DNA of 64,000 nt from the NCBI GenBank assembly GCA_020848745.1, contig JADLHM010000059.1, forward strand, positions 1-64,000, read 5' to 3'. A program made the translations under genes and the position numbers. Origin of the DNA: Deltaproteobacteria bacterium (GTDB lineage: Bacteria; Desulfobacterota; Binatia; UTPRO1). The notes under the pieces were generated by a model. It made no database searches, was not told the origin of the DNA, and worked only from the letters and a program-made list of their open reading frames with translations. Positions 18,422-27,006 of this stretch are shown here, piece by piece (the stretch's first letter is position 1; each line of letters begins with the position of its first letter).

Positions 18422-19185
18422 GCATCCGTCGCGCGCCGCTCGAGTGCCACACGATCGAGACGCTGCCTCTCGTGCATCCCGGTGACGACCTGCCGGCGCT
18501 CCTCGCGCGAGCGATTCGATCCACGGGCCTCACGCTCGCCGCCTACGACATCGTCGCGGTCTGCCAGAAGGTCGTCTCCAAAGCCGAGGGCCGCATCGTC
18601 GACCTCGCCAACGTCACCCCCTCCGCGTTCGCAACCCGGATCGCGGAGAGCACGGGCAAGGACGCGCGCATCGTCGAGGTGATCCTGCGCGAGTCGACGC
18701 GGATCGTGAAGATGACGAGCGGCCACCTGATCTGCGAGACCGGCCCCGGGTGGATCTGCGCGAACGCCGGCGTCGACGAATCGAACGCGGAGCGTCCCGA
18801 TTCCCTCACGCTCCTCCCGCACGACGCCGATGCCTCCGCCGAGGCCCTGCGCGCACGCTTGTCGGCCGATGCGGGAGGCGCGCCGATCGGCGTGGTCGTG
18901 ACGGACACGTTCGGACGGCCGTGGCGGGACGGCCTCCTCGACGTCGCCCTCGGCGTCGCCGGCATCGGTGCCGTCCTGGACTACCGCGGCGCCACCGACC
19001 TGGGGGGCCGCGAGCTGCATCACACCGTGATCGCCCAGGCGGATGCGATCGCCGCGGCCGCGGGGCTCCTCATGGTGAAGGGGGCGGGGATCCCGGCGGT
19101 GGTGCTACGTGGCGTGTCGTGGGAACGGACGACGGGCCGCGGGCGCGACCTCATCCGACCTGCGGCGCTCGACCTCTTCCGCTGA
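18418..19185 (+). CDS. cofE: F420-0:gamma-glutamyl ligase (CofE)
   Basis: GTP-dependent ligase that adds the glutamate tail to F420-0. The 255-residue protein has VCQKVVSKAEGRIVDL, GWICANAGVDESN, VVTDTFGRPWRDGLLDVALG and MVKGAGIPAVVLRG, all typical of CofE. It has no C-terminal nitroreductase-like extension as in actinobacterial FbiB. The GTG start overlaps the cofD stop. It ends the cof operon; a CofC/FbiD guanylyltransferase gene is not in the window. Confidence 0.94.
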   Translation: MSIRRAPLECHTIETLPLVHPGDDLPALLARAIRSTGLTLAAYDIVAVCQKVVSKAEGRIVDLANVTPSAFATRIAESTGKDARIVEVILRESTRIVKMTSGHLICETGPGWICANAGVDESNAERPDSLTLLPHDADASAEALRARLSADAGGAPIGVVVTDTFGRPWRDGLLDVALGVAGIGAVLDYRGATDLGGRELHHTVIAQADAIAAAAGLLMVKGAGIPAVVLRGVSWERTTGRGRDLIRPAALDLFR

Positions 19186-19205
19186 GGCGGAAGGGCCGAG
19201 CGCCG

Positions 19206-19235
19206 GTGCGCCCCGACGACGGTGGGTCGGGCGCA
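19206..19235. terminator. Hairpin between convergent cofE and the small gene
   Basis: GTGCGCCCCGAC (19206-19217) pairs with GTCGGGCGCAC (19225-19235), leaving one C bulged. There is no T-tract on either side. It sits between two convergent genes, so it may serve both. Confidence 0.45.
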
Positions 19236-19258
19236 CTATCGCGGGCACGCGCGGAGGA

Positions 19259-19534
19259 TCAGGACGACGGCTCGCGCTCGGCGCTGACGCGCGTCGCGGC
19301 CACTTCTTCTCGATTGGCGTCGAGAACGGCCCGCAGCACCGTTTCGAGCGCGGTGATCTCGCCGTTGACGGCCACCATGCTCTCGATCAACGCCAGCCAG
19401 CGCAGCGACGCCGGCTCCCCGGGATCCATCTCCGGACAGAGTGTCGCAACGCCGGTCGCGGCGCGCAGCAGTCCTTCGGAGGCGGATTCGAGGTGCTTGG
19501 CGATGTCGGTGAACGTTTCGCGGTCGATGATCAT
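19259..19534 (-). CDS. Small hypothetical protein
   Basis: 91-residue, mostly helical acidic protein starting MIIDRETFTDIAKHLES. No family recognised and no signal peptide or membrane segment. The start is supported by GAAGGAG 7 nt upstream of the ATG at 19534; longer in-frame readings lack such a site. Convergent with cofE. The frame continues upstream in low-quality sequence that I do not include. A gene is likely from the RBS and codon use, but not certain. Confidence 0.6.
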   Translation of the reverse strand: MIIDRETFTDIAKHLESASEGLLRAATGVATLCPEMDPGEPASLRWLALIESMVAVNGEITALETVLRAVLDANREEVAATRVSAEREPSS

Positions 19535-19847
19535 GCGGAGGCTCCTTCGGAGGGGTCGGTGGACCCGCGAATGTCCAAGAAGGGTGCCACGCGTCGACTG
19601 CTCCCGCCCTCGCCGGCGCGCGGGCGCGTCACGGGAGTAACGCGCCCCTTTCGCCAGAGGGCGCGCCGAGTTGCGGCGCCTCCACCCGCCGACGACCCCG
19701 CGAAGAACCGCGCGGCCCACATAGCGCCCCGCGCCTCGGCGTCGGATCGCCGAATCATGCATTTCGGCGGCATCACTCCGTGCGATGCAATCTCGCAGGA
19801 TCGCGGCCCCGAGCGTCGAACGGATGCCGCTCCCGCGCGACCCGTCC
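19535..19847. other. Intergenic stretch, no gene recognised
   Basis: About 310 nt between the small gene and the plsB stop. It must hold the small gene's promoter, but I see no convincing one. A sigma-54-like TGGCAC half at 19584-19589 lacks the invariant -12 GC. No RNA gene or repeat is evident. Confidence 0.5.
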
Positions 19848-22547
19848 TCAGACCGGAAACGACGCCGACGGATGCTCGGACGACGAGGGCGGCATCGGCA
19901 GCGTGAGCCGACCGACGCCTTCGAGCCGTCGGCTGTCGGCAAGCCGGCGCTCGAGCCCGGCGAGGTCGCTCGCCGCCGGTCCCGCCAGGATCACGCGCTC
20001 CCGGCCGCCCCGACCACGGCGAGCCAAGGTCACGCATCCCATCTCGGCGAAGCGATTGAGCGCGTTGGCGAACGTCACCGCCGAATTCCCCTCCGCACGC
20101 CGCGTCTGCCCGAGCAACTGATGCATGATGAAGCTCTTCCGCATGCGCGCGATCGCCGCCTTCTGGAGGAGCCCGTCCGCCTCCAGGTCGAGCAGCGTCT
20201 TCGCCACGATCCAATACGCTTCGCGGAAGCTGTCGAGGATCCCGTCACCGAAGACCAGCAGCACGTGCGCCATGTTGACGTAGGCGCCCTCGATCGCGCC
20301 TCGCGCCGTGAAGTACGCCAGCGTGTCGTCGATCTCGGCCGCCACCGCCTCGCGTTCCGGCAAGGCGAACTCCCAGCGGAACAGCTCGAGCCACCACCAC
20401 ACGGTCTCGCGCAGTTCGGAGCGCGGCACGCCTCGACGGAGCGCGTGCGCGATCAGCGACGGAATCAGGAAGAAGTGGATCGTGTTGTTCTTGTAGAAAT
20501 CGAGGATCAACCGCTTCTCGGGCGGCGCGTGGATGATGTCGCCGTCACGATCCTTCATCCATTCGATCAGCTTGCCGTTCTGGAGGAAATTCAGGCTTTC
20601 GTAGAAGTTCGCGATGTTGCGCTGCAACGATGCCGTGAGCGCCACGCGCTTGTGGATGAGCAGCTCCGTCAACGCCCGTGCGGCGACCGCGAACTCCCCG
20701 TAGCGGATCGCCGCCTCCGGCGCCGCGAGCAGCACCGTCGACGATACGGAGGTCGCGCCGGCGACCGCGACGTCGTTGACCGACCGCAGGAGGCGGAATC
20801 CGAGCTTCTGGATGAAATGCCGCTTCTCCTCCTCGATCGCCGGGTCCGCGACGGCGCGTTGGAATCGCCCGCGCCGCTCCCCGAGCGCCGCGTCGAGCGA
20901 GATCGGCGCGGCGAACGTGACGTAGACCGTTCCGTACTTCTGGCGCAGGACCCTCCGGGCCTTCAGCAAGGCGCCGAAGGACTCCCGCTCCTTCTGTCCC
21001 CCCAGCAACTCCTCCTTGTACGCCTCCTCCTCCACGATGCGCCCGTAGTGAATGGAAACCGGCACGAGATAGAGATCACGGCGTACGCCGTCCACGAAGA
21101 CGTTCACGATCGCCGAGAGCATCCCGAGCTTCGGCGTGAGGATCTTGCCCGTCCGGCTGCGCCCCCCCTCGATGAAGAACTCCTGCGTATAGCCCTCGCG
21201 GATCAGGTACTCGAGGTACTTTCGAAAGACCGTCTTGTAGAGCGGGTTTCCCTCGAAGGTGCGACGGATGAAATACGCGCCCGCCCCGCGGAAGAACGGA
21301 CCCAGCGGCCAGAACGCCATGTTGATGCCCGCAGCGATGTGCGGCGGCGACAGCGCGTTCTCGTGAAAAATGTACGACAAGATCAGATAGTCGAAGTGGC
21401 TCCGGTGACACGGAACCAGCACGATCGGGTGCTGCTTGACCGTATCGACGACCCGCTCGAGTCCGCGCACCTCGAGGCCGCTGAACATCCGGTACCACGC
21501 GCGGTGGAAGAGGAACGCCAGCGCCGCGAAATAGTACCCGTGGAAGTTGGCCGCGATCTCGTCGAAGTAGCCTCGCGCCTCCTTGATCGTCTTCTCGACC
21601 GACGTCTTTCGCTCGGCGGCGATGCTGCGCACGACCTCCTGGACGTCGTCGGAATCGAGGACCATCTCCCGCACCTGACGCTTCGAGCGGAGGGTGGGTC
21701 CCCACACGAGCCGCTCTTCACGATAGAGGAAGATCTGCAGCGCGCGCGTCAGACGCCGTACGATGCGATCCTCCCCTTCATCGCGGTACTCCGTCATGAA
21801 GGCGTTCAGCGGGATCTCCGCGCCGACCGAGATGCTGAGATCGCGCGCGTTCCAGTAGTAGGTCACGAGCTTCTTCACGTCGCTCGGGGCCTCGTGCACG
21901 CTGTACACGAAGCTCGCGAGGCGCGACCCCTTCCTCCGCAATCCCGAACCTCGGAAGATGGCGAGGGGCACGAGGACCACGGGCTGCTCCTTCCCCCAGA
22001 GGCCGTGCACGATCTCGCGGAGGTAGTCGGCCCCGCGGCGCGTCTCGAGCGCCGCGCGCACGCCCCGCCCGCGTGTCCCCGCGGCGCCGCGGCTGCTGCG
22101 GATGAAGAGCAGGACCGAGCGGCCGCTCGCGGTCAGGCGCGCCGCGAGGTCGCGCTCGCGCGCCTCCCGATCCCGCGGAACGGTGCCGAGGGACCGCAAC
22201 CTCCGCCATGCCCCGCGCAGGACGTCGCTCAGCCGGCGCAGCCACACCGAGGAGATGTCGTTGGCGAAGAGCGGCAGCGGCAGGCCTTCGCGCAGCAGCA
22301 GATGGTTCACGAGGAAGTAGTCGACGAGCGACCGATACCGCATCACGTAGACGAGCGTGCCCTGCTCGGCGAGCCGGCGCAGCCGAGCGATGTCCTCGGG
22401 ATCGACCTGCACATGGCGAAAGGCCCGCCGCGCGAACAGATTCGCGAAGAACCCGAACTGCCGGCTCATCGCCGAACGATGCCGCCCCTCGTCCTCGCGG
22501 GCCGAGCTCACGGGTGCATCCTCGGGCACCGTCTGCGGTTGGCTCAT
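19848..22547 (-). CDS. plsB: Glycerol-3-phosphate 1-O-acyltransferase (PlsB)
   Basis: Membrane enzyme that acylates glycerol-3-phosphate at sn-1, the first step of phospholipid synthesis. The 899-residue protein has all acyltransferase blocks: the catalytic HX4D in PCHRSHFDYLILSY (about 380), PFFRGAGAYFIRRTF, FFIEGGRSRTGK and LVPVSIHYGRIVEE. The long flanking regions match PlsB rather than short PlsC. Start ATG at 22547, 16 nt after the preceding gene's stop. Slightly longer than E. coli PlsB (about 807). Confidence 0.93.
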   Translation of the reverse strand: MSQPQTVPEDAPVSSAREDEGRHRSAMSRQFGFFANLFARRAFRHVQVDPEDIARLRRLAEQGTLVYVMRYRSLVDYFLVNHLLLREGLPLPLFANDISSVWLRRLSDVLRGAWRRLRSLGTVPRDREARERDLAARLTASGRSVLLFIRSSRGAAGTRGRGVRAALETRRGADYLREIVHGLWGKEQPVVLVPLAIFRGSGLRRKGSRLASFVYSVHEAPSDVKKLVTYYWNARDLSISVGAEIPLNAFMTEYRDEGEDRIVRRLTRALQIFLYREERLVWGPTLRSKRQVREMVLDSDDVQEVVRSIAAERKTSVEKTIKEARGYFDEIAANFHGYYFAALAFLFHRAWYRMFSGLEVRGLERVVDTVKQHPIVLVPCHRSHFDYLILSYIFHENALSPPHIAAGINMAFWPLGPFFRGAGAYFIRRTFEGNPLYKTVFRKYLEYLIREGYTQEFFIEGGRSRTGKILTPKLGMLSAIVNVFVDGVRRDLYLVPVSIHYGRIVEEEAYKEELLGGQKERESFGALLKARRVLRQKYGTVYVTFAAPISLDAALGERRGRFQRAVADPAIEEEKRHFIQKLGFRLLRSVNDVAVAGATSVSSTVLLAAPEAAIRYGEFAVAARALTELLIHKRVALTASLQRNIANFYESLNFLQNGKLIEWMKDRDGDIIHAPPEKRLILDFYKNNTIHFFLIPSLIAHALRRGVPRSELRETVWWWLELFRWEFALPEREAVAAEIDDTLAYFTARGAIEGAYVNMAHVLLVFGDGILDSFREAYWIVAKTLLDLEADGLLQKAAIARMRKSFIMHQLLGQTRRAEGNSAVTFANALNRFAEMGCVTLARRGRGGRERVILAGPAASDLAGLERRLADSRRLEGVGRLTLPMPPSSSEHPSASFPV

Positions 22548-22563
22548 GACCCCCGCTCGATCC

Positions 22564-23646
22564 TCACGTGTAGCGTTCGAGCTTGCGGCGTTTCAGCTCG
22601 TCCACGACCCGGCGGACGTCTTGCGCGCGGTCGCGGTGACAGACCAGGATCGCGTCCGGCGTGTCGACGACGATGACGTCGTCGAGGCCGACGACGGCGA
22701 CCAACCGCCCGTTGCCGAAGACGACGGCCCGCGCAGCGTCCACGGACACGACGTGGCGCGAAGCCGCGGCACCGTCGAGCGTCGCGAGCGCCGTCCAACT
22801 CCCGACGTCGCTCCATCCGAACTCGCCCGCGACGACGAGCACGTCGCGCGCGTGCTCCATGACACCGTAGTCGATCGAGACCGCCGGCAAGCCCCCATAC
22901 GCGCGCGCCACGGCACCGGCACGCCGGGCGCCGGGTTGCGCCATCGCCGCCCGCAAGGGCCCCATCACCTCCGGCAGCAGCTCGTCCATGAGCCCGAGCA
23001 GCGTGGTCGTCCGCCACGCGAACATGCCGCTGTTCCAGAGATACCGTCGCGTCGCGACGAAGCGGCGCGCACGCGCCGCATCCGGCTTCTCGACGAAGGC
23101 GCGCACCCGCGACGTCCGCCCGCCCACCGGGTCGCCGAGCCGGATGTAGCCGTATCCCGTCTCGGGCCCCGCCGGCCGGATACCGATCGTGACCGCCACG
23201 GGCCTCGCGCTCGCCCACGCGAGCGCCTCGAGGAGCGTCGCGCGAAACGCGCGCGGGTTCGCGATCGCGTGATCGGCCGGTACCGTCACGAAGGTCGCGC
23301 CGGCGGCGCGGCTCTCGATCGCCAGCGCCGCGAGCGCGAGGCATGGCGCCGTGTTGCGCGCGATCGGCTCACTGAGCACGTTCCGACGCGGCAGCTCCGG
23401 CAGTTGCCGCACGACCGCCGCGGCATGATCACGATGCGTAACGATCAGAATCTGCGACGACGGCACGATGCCGCGCAGCCGCGCCACGGTCTCCTGGAGG
23501 AGGCTGCGGGCGCCGCGCACGGGTAGCAGCTGTTTCGGCACCAGCCGCCGGCTCCGCGGCCAGAATCGCGTCCCGCTTCCCCCGGCCATGACCACCGCCC
23601 ACCGATCGACGCGACGAGGAACCCGCGGCACCGACGATCGAGACAT
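22564..23646 (-). CDS. manC: Mannose-1-phosphate guanylyltransferase
   Basis: Makes GDP-mannose from mannose-1-phosphate and GTP for polysaccharide or glycan synthesis. The 360-residue protein begins with the nucleotidyltransferase signature VVMAGGSGTRFWPRSRR and PKQLLPV. It also shows VPADHAI, the FVEKPD block and WNSGMF, as in the ManC/RfbM group. It is GMP-domain sized, without the C-terminal isomerase domain of bifunctional ManC. No other sugar-nucleotide genes are adjacent. It is likely transcribed with plsB (16-nt gap). Confidence 0.9.
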   Translation of the reverse strand: MSRSSVPRVPRRVDRWAVVMAGGSGTRFWPRSRRLVPKQLLPVRGARSLLQETVARLRGIVPSSQILIVTHRDHAAAVVRQLPELPRRNVLSEPIARNTAPCLALAALAIESRAAGATFVTVPADHAIANPRAFRATLLEALAWASARPVAVTIGIRPAGPETGYGYIRLGDPVGGRTSRVRAFVEKPDAARARRFVATRRYLWNSGMFAWRTTTLLGLMDELLPEVMGPLRAAMAQPGARRAGAVARAYGGLPAVSIDYGVMEHARDVLVVAGEFGWSDVGSWTALATLDGAAASRHVVSVDAARAVVFGNGRLVAVVGLDDVIVVDTPDAILVCHRDRAQDVRRVVDELKRRKLERYT

Positions 23647-23709
23647 CGGATTCGTTTAGGCACCGGGTCCCGGAAAAGCAAGACAACAGGTCGCGTAGCG
23701 TACGCGCGT

Positions 23710-24858
23710 TCAGCGCGCCGCGCCGAGCGCCTCGAGACAACGCGCGATGTCGTCGTCATCGCAGTAGACGTGCGGCGAGAAACGCACCCCACCGCCGCGC
23801 GGGCTCGCGAGCACGCCGGCCGCGCGTAGCTTCCGCACGACGGCCTCCGGCGTGTCGCCGACGCCGATGGTCGTGATACCGGCGCATTCGTGCGCTCCAT
23901 CCGGACTCACCAGGCGGAACCCGCGCCCGACGAGCGCGGCACGCAAGGTCGTCGTCACCGCGAGCACCCGCCGTTCGATCGCATCGACTCCGAGCTCCAA
24001 CATCAGATCGATGGCCGCGCCGAGCGCGTGGATCGCGAGGAAGTTGGAGCTGCCGCACTCGAACTTCTGCGCGTCCGCCTTGAGCTCGAAGTGATACGGC
24101 AGGTACCGACTCGCGTCGACGACGCTCTTCCAGCCGATCCGCTGCGGCACGAGGCGATCCAGCCATCGTCGCGACACATACAGCAGGCCGCACCCCTCCG
24201 GCGCGCAGAGCCACTTGTGTCCGTCGGCCGAGAGCGCATCGATGCCGTCGCGCTCGACGTCGATCCGCACCGCCCCCAGCGCCTGGATGGCGTCGACGCA
24301 GAAGAGCACCCCGCGACGCCGGCAGAGCTCGGCGATGGCGGCCAGCGGTCGGCGATGGCCGGTCGCGAAGTCGACGGCGCTCACGCTCACGATCCGGGTC
24401 GTGCCGTCGACGAGCGCGGCGACCGCCTCGACGGTCAAGCGGCCGTCGACCGTCGGCGCGAGCCGGGTTTCCACACCGAGCCGGCGGAGCGCCCACCACG
24501 GGTAGACGTTGGCGGGAAACTCACCGTCGACCGCCACCACCGAGTCGCCGGCCCGCCAATCCAGGGCGGTCGCGATGCTGGAGAGACCGTCCGAGGTGCT
24601 GGCGACGAAGGCGACCTCCTCGGGCGACGCGCCGATCAGCCGCGCCGCCCCCGCCCGCACCGCCTCGGCGCGGGCCTCCCACGCCGGATAGTGCAGCCGA
24701 GCGAAGTCCCGAGCGTCGGCCACGAATGTCGCGACGGCGTCCGCCACGCGACGGGACACGGGCGCGACCCCCGCGTGGTCGAAGTACACGCAGGCCCCGA
24801 TCACGGGAAACTGCTCACGGCCGAGCGCGCCGCCAGTCGTCGCGGAGAAAATTGCCAT
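23710..24858 (-). CDS. Class-V (cysteine desulfurase-like) PLP aminotransferase
   Basis: 382-residue fold-type I PLP enzyme of the NifS/isopenicillin N epimerase group. The PLP lysine is in LSADGHKWLCAPEGCG (about 215), the cofactor Asp in FCVDAIQALGA, and the N-terminus is YFDHAGVAPVS. The substrate cannot be told from sequence. No Cys-loop typical of the IscS active site is obvious, so desulfurase activity is unproven. Divergent from the unknown gene at 24892. Confidence 0.85.
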   Translation of the reverse strand: MAIFSATTGGALGREQFPVIGACVYFDHAGVAPVSRRVADAVATFVADARDFARLHYPAWEARAEAVRAGAARLIGASPEEVAFVASTSDGLSSIATALDWRAGDSVVAVDGEFPANVYPWWALRRLGVETRLAPTVDGRLTVEAVAALVDGTTRIVSVSAVDFATGHRRPLAAIAELCRRRGVLFCVDAIQALGAVRIDVERDGIDALSADGHKWLCAPEGCGLLYVSRRWLDRLVPQRIGWKSVVDASRYLPYHFELKADAQKFECGSSNFLAIHALGAAIDLMLELGVDAIERRVLAVTTTLRAALVGRGFRLVSPDGAHECAGITTIGVGDTPEAVVRKLRAAGVLASPRGGGVRFSPHVYCDDDDIARCLEALGAAR

Positions 24859-24891
24859 CGCCGGCGGCGCACTATGCTACACTCTCGCGTC

Positions 24892-25452
24892 ATGGAGAAG
24901 CCGACGCCGGTCGCGAGTCCCGCCCTCCACGAGTTCTTTCTCACCACGACGCGGCACTGTTTCCACGAGCTCGCCGTCGGCGACGACACGGTGGTCGCCT
25001 ATGTCGCGGCCGTGCTGACCGAGTTCGCGCGCAGCGATCGCCTCTACACGTTGCGCACCGCCCGCGGACGCGCCGTCGATGGCGTCGTCGACATGCGGCG
25101 CGCCGCCGACTACGCCGGGGCGATGCGGGCCCGTGCCGCTCGCAAGTACGTCGGCGACTACACCCTGTTCATGACGGGCCTCTTTCGCACGCACGTCGCG
25201 AGCCGCGGCGCCCTCGACTACTACGTCGAGGAGGGGCAGCGCTCCTATCGCGCCGTCTCCGCGCTCGACCTCTCCCTCTTCCGAACCGGCTTCCTGCTCT
25301 TCGAGCAGCTCGCGAAGAACTTCGAGGACTATTCCGGCGCGCTCGACTACATGCGCAAGGCGCACTTCGCACGACAGCCGGGCCCGAGCCCCTTCGCGCA
25401 ATTCCTGAAGAACGTGGAGGGCTGGGTGCGCACGGGTCTCTCCGATAACTGA
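24892..25452 (+). CDS. Hypothetical protein, helical
   Basis: 186-residue protein beginning MEKPTPVASPALHEFF. Predicted largely alpha-helical with many aromatics and no Cys, signal peptide or membrane segment. No family recognised. The same frame is open far upstream, but that part is antisense to the aminotransferase gene. The ATG at 24892 follows a weak -10-like element, TACACT (24878-24883), only 8 nt before it, so the mRNA may be leaderless. It ends 16 nt before the pseudouridine synthase GTG, suggesting co-transcription. Confidence 0.75.
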   Translation: MEKPTPVASPALHEFFLTTTRHCFHELAVGDDTVVAYVAAVLTEFARSDRLYTLRTARGRAVDGVVDMRRAADYAGAMRARAARKYVGDYTLFMTGLFRTHVASRGALDYYVEEGQRSYRAVSALDLSLFRTGFLLFEQLAKNFEDYSGALDYMRKAHFARQPGPSPFAQFLKNVEGWVRTGLSDN

Positions 25453-25468
25453 CGCGACCCAGCTCACC

Positions 25469-26392
25469 GTGTCGGGCGACGGCCTGCGGCTCGACCGCTT
25501 CCTCGCCACGCACGGCCCCCTCGCGGGACGCGGACGGCGCGACCTCGCCGCGATCCTGGCCCGCGGTCTCGTGCGCGTGAACGGCAAGCGCGCGCGCAAA
25601 GGCACGATGCTGCGTGCCGGTGACCTCGTGACCGTCGGCGCCGCGACCGGCGACACGGAGCCCGCCGCGAGCGCCGCCGGCCCCGAGCTCGCCATCGTCC
25701 ACCTCGACGACGCGATCGTCGCCGTCGACAAGCCTCCCGGCCTACCGACGACACGCGGAGCGTCGGAGGCACCGAGCCTCGCGGCGGCGCTCTGCGTCCG
25801 CTTCCCCGAGATGGCCGCCATCGACGCACGTCACGCCGGACTGGTCCATCGACTCGACACCGGGACTTCGGGAGTCCTCGTCGCCGCGCGATCGCTCGAG
25901 CACTCCACGCGGCTGCGTGCCGCGTTCGCGGCCAAGCGCGTCGCCAAGGAGTACCTGGCGGTCGTGCGCGGTCGCATCGAGACGCCGGCGAAGATCGATC
26001 GCCCGCTCGCGCGTCATCCTCGGAGCCGCCGCCGCATGGTGATCGCCCACGCCACCGCCCGCGCCTGGTCGGCGGAGACCGCGGTCGTACCCATCGGCGG
26101 GGACGCGCGCTTCACCCTCGTCCGGCTGTCCATGCGGACCGGCGTCACCCACCAGCTGCGCGTGCACCTCGCGGCCCTCGGCCATCCGATCGTCGGCGAC
26201 ACGCGCTACGGCGGCGCGGCGGCGGCGCCGGAGCGTAGCGACCTCGGCATCGAGCCTCCGACGTGGCACTTCCTCCATGCCCGGGCGCTCGCGTTCGACG
26301 ACGACGGCCTGGCGCCGTCGCTCGCCGCGGCCTTTCCGGAGCACTGGCGCCGCCTTTTCGCGGCGCGCGGCTGGACGCCGCCGGACGCCTGA
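25469..26392 (+). CDS. RluA-family RNA pseudouridine synthase
   Basis: Isomerises uridines in rRNA or tRNA. The 307-residue protein has an N-terminal S4 domain (about 1-60), the catalytic motif HRLDTGTSGVLV with the nucleophilic Asp, and the C-terminal THQLRVHLAALGHPIVGDTRYGG. GTG start, 16 nt after the upstream gene, with no strong Shine-Dalgarno. RluC/RluD-type overall; the target position cannot be assigned. Confidence 0.93.
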   Translation: MSGDGLRLDRFLATHGPLAGRGRRDLAAILARGLVRVNGKRARKGTMLRAGDLVTVGAATGDTEPAASAAGPELAIVHLDDAIVAVDKPPGLPTTRGASEAPSLAAALCVRFPEMAAIDARHAGLVHRLDTGTSGVLVAARSLEHSTRLRAAFAAKRVAKEYLAVVRGRIETPAKIDRPLARHPRSRRRMVIAHATARAWSAETAVVPIGGDARFTLVRLSMRTGVTHQLRVHLAALGHPIVGDTRYGGAAAAPERSDLGIEPPTWHFLHARALAFDDDGLAPSLAAAFPEHWRRLFAARGWTPPDA

Positions 26393-26395
26393 GGC

Positions 26396-26417
26396 GCGGC
26401 GGCCCTCAGGCCGCCGC
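26396..26417. terminator. Perfect GC hairpin between convergent genes
   Basis: GCGGCGGCC (26396-26404), loop CTCA, GGCCGCCGC (26409-26417). A 9-bp perfect stem whose loop holds the stop codon of the minus-strand zinc-ribbon gene and which lies 3 nt after the pseudouridine synthase stop. No T-tract. Confidence 0.5.
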
Positions 26418-26789
26418 TTGGCGGCCCTTGGGGCTCTTGTCCTTGCCGTCCTTGTTCGTCGGCGGCTTGGTGCTGCAGGGGCCGCACAGGTTGCGGACGT
26501 TGTCGGGATCTTCGAGCAATCCGTCGTCCACGTTGTGGCAGACCTTCGCGCACTCCGCGCAGATGAAATAGATGCCTTCGATCGTCTTGTTGATGCGCTC
26601 CCGATTCAGGATGCGGCCGCGCAGCTTCTGAATACGGATGCCGAGGAGATCTTCGTACTGCCGCTTGATCTTGCGTCGGCCCGCTTCGTCCTTGGGAAGC
26701 TCTTCTTCGCTGGACGCGACCGCGCTTTCGTCCTCGTCGAAGATGTTGAAGCCCTTCTTCGACTTCTCCTTCTTGACCTTCTTGGCCAT
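26406..26789 (-). CDS. Small putative zinc-ribbon protein
   Basis: 127-residue basic protein with a Lys-rich start (MAKKVKKEKSKKGFNIFDED), a charged middle and two CxxC pairs (FICAECAKVC and LCGPC) that could bind one zinc. No family recognised. The start ATG at 26789 has CGGAGGG about 10 nt upstream, and a promoter lies at 26875-26903. Divergent from the ttuB-ttuA-trmI operon and convergent with an RNA pseudouridine synthase, so an RNA-linked role is conceivable but not shown. Confidence 0.75.
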   Translation of the reverse strand: MAKKVKKEKSKKGFNIFDEDESAVASSEEELPKDEAGRRKIKRQYEDLLGIRIQKLRGRILNRERINKTIEGIYFICAECAKVCHNVDDGLLEDPDNVRNLCGPCSTKPPTNKDGKDKSPKGRQAAA

Positions 26790-26874
26790 GGCCCGTTTAC
26801 CCTCCGGGACGCCAACAAAAAATCCGGCGACAGCGGCGCTATCAGCCGGACCCGTGGCGCGTTCTCCTCGACCC

Positions 26875-26903
26875 GAAGTACACCAGCGTCCCAGCATGGT
26901 CAA
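26875..26903 (-). promoter_or_regulatory. Promoter for the zinc-ribbon gene
   Basis: Minus strand: TTGACC (26898-26903), 17-nt spacer, TACTTC (26875-26880). Leader of about 80 nt. Confidence 0.45.
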
Positions 26904-26952
26904 TGCAGCGTCGCCGTTTCGCGCGCAGGCCGCGGCTCCCGGCGGGCGCGGC

Positions 26953-26981
26953 TTGTCGCTCTCGCGACCCGGTGGTAGCGT
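26953..26981 (+). promoter_or_regulatory. Promoter for ttuB-ttuA-trmI
   Basis: TTGTCG (26953-26958), 17-nt spacer, TAGCGT (26976-26981). The same -10 hexamer occurs at 29024. Predicted start about 19 nt before the ttuB ATG. Confidence 0.5.
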
Positions 26982-27006
26982 CCCGCGGTTTCGAGCACCC
27001 GCCGCG

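Noticed and set aside
19574-19589. Sigma-54-like site upstream of the small gene at 19259-19534 (TGGCACCCTTCTTGGA)
   Set aside because: The -24 half is perfect but the almost invariant -12 GC is GG, and no copy of the shared activator element lies upstream.
19785-22676. 963-codon open frame on the plus strand opposite plsB
   Set aside because: Antisense shadow of a gene with full PlsB motifs; composition is that of a GC-rich complement strand.
22564-23646. Nucleotidyltransferase as the missing CofC of F420 synthesis
   Set aside because: Motifs and length match mannose-1-phosphate guanylyltransferase, and it is on the other strand beyond plsB.
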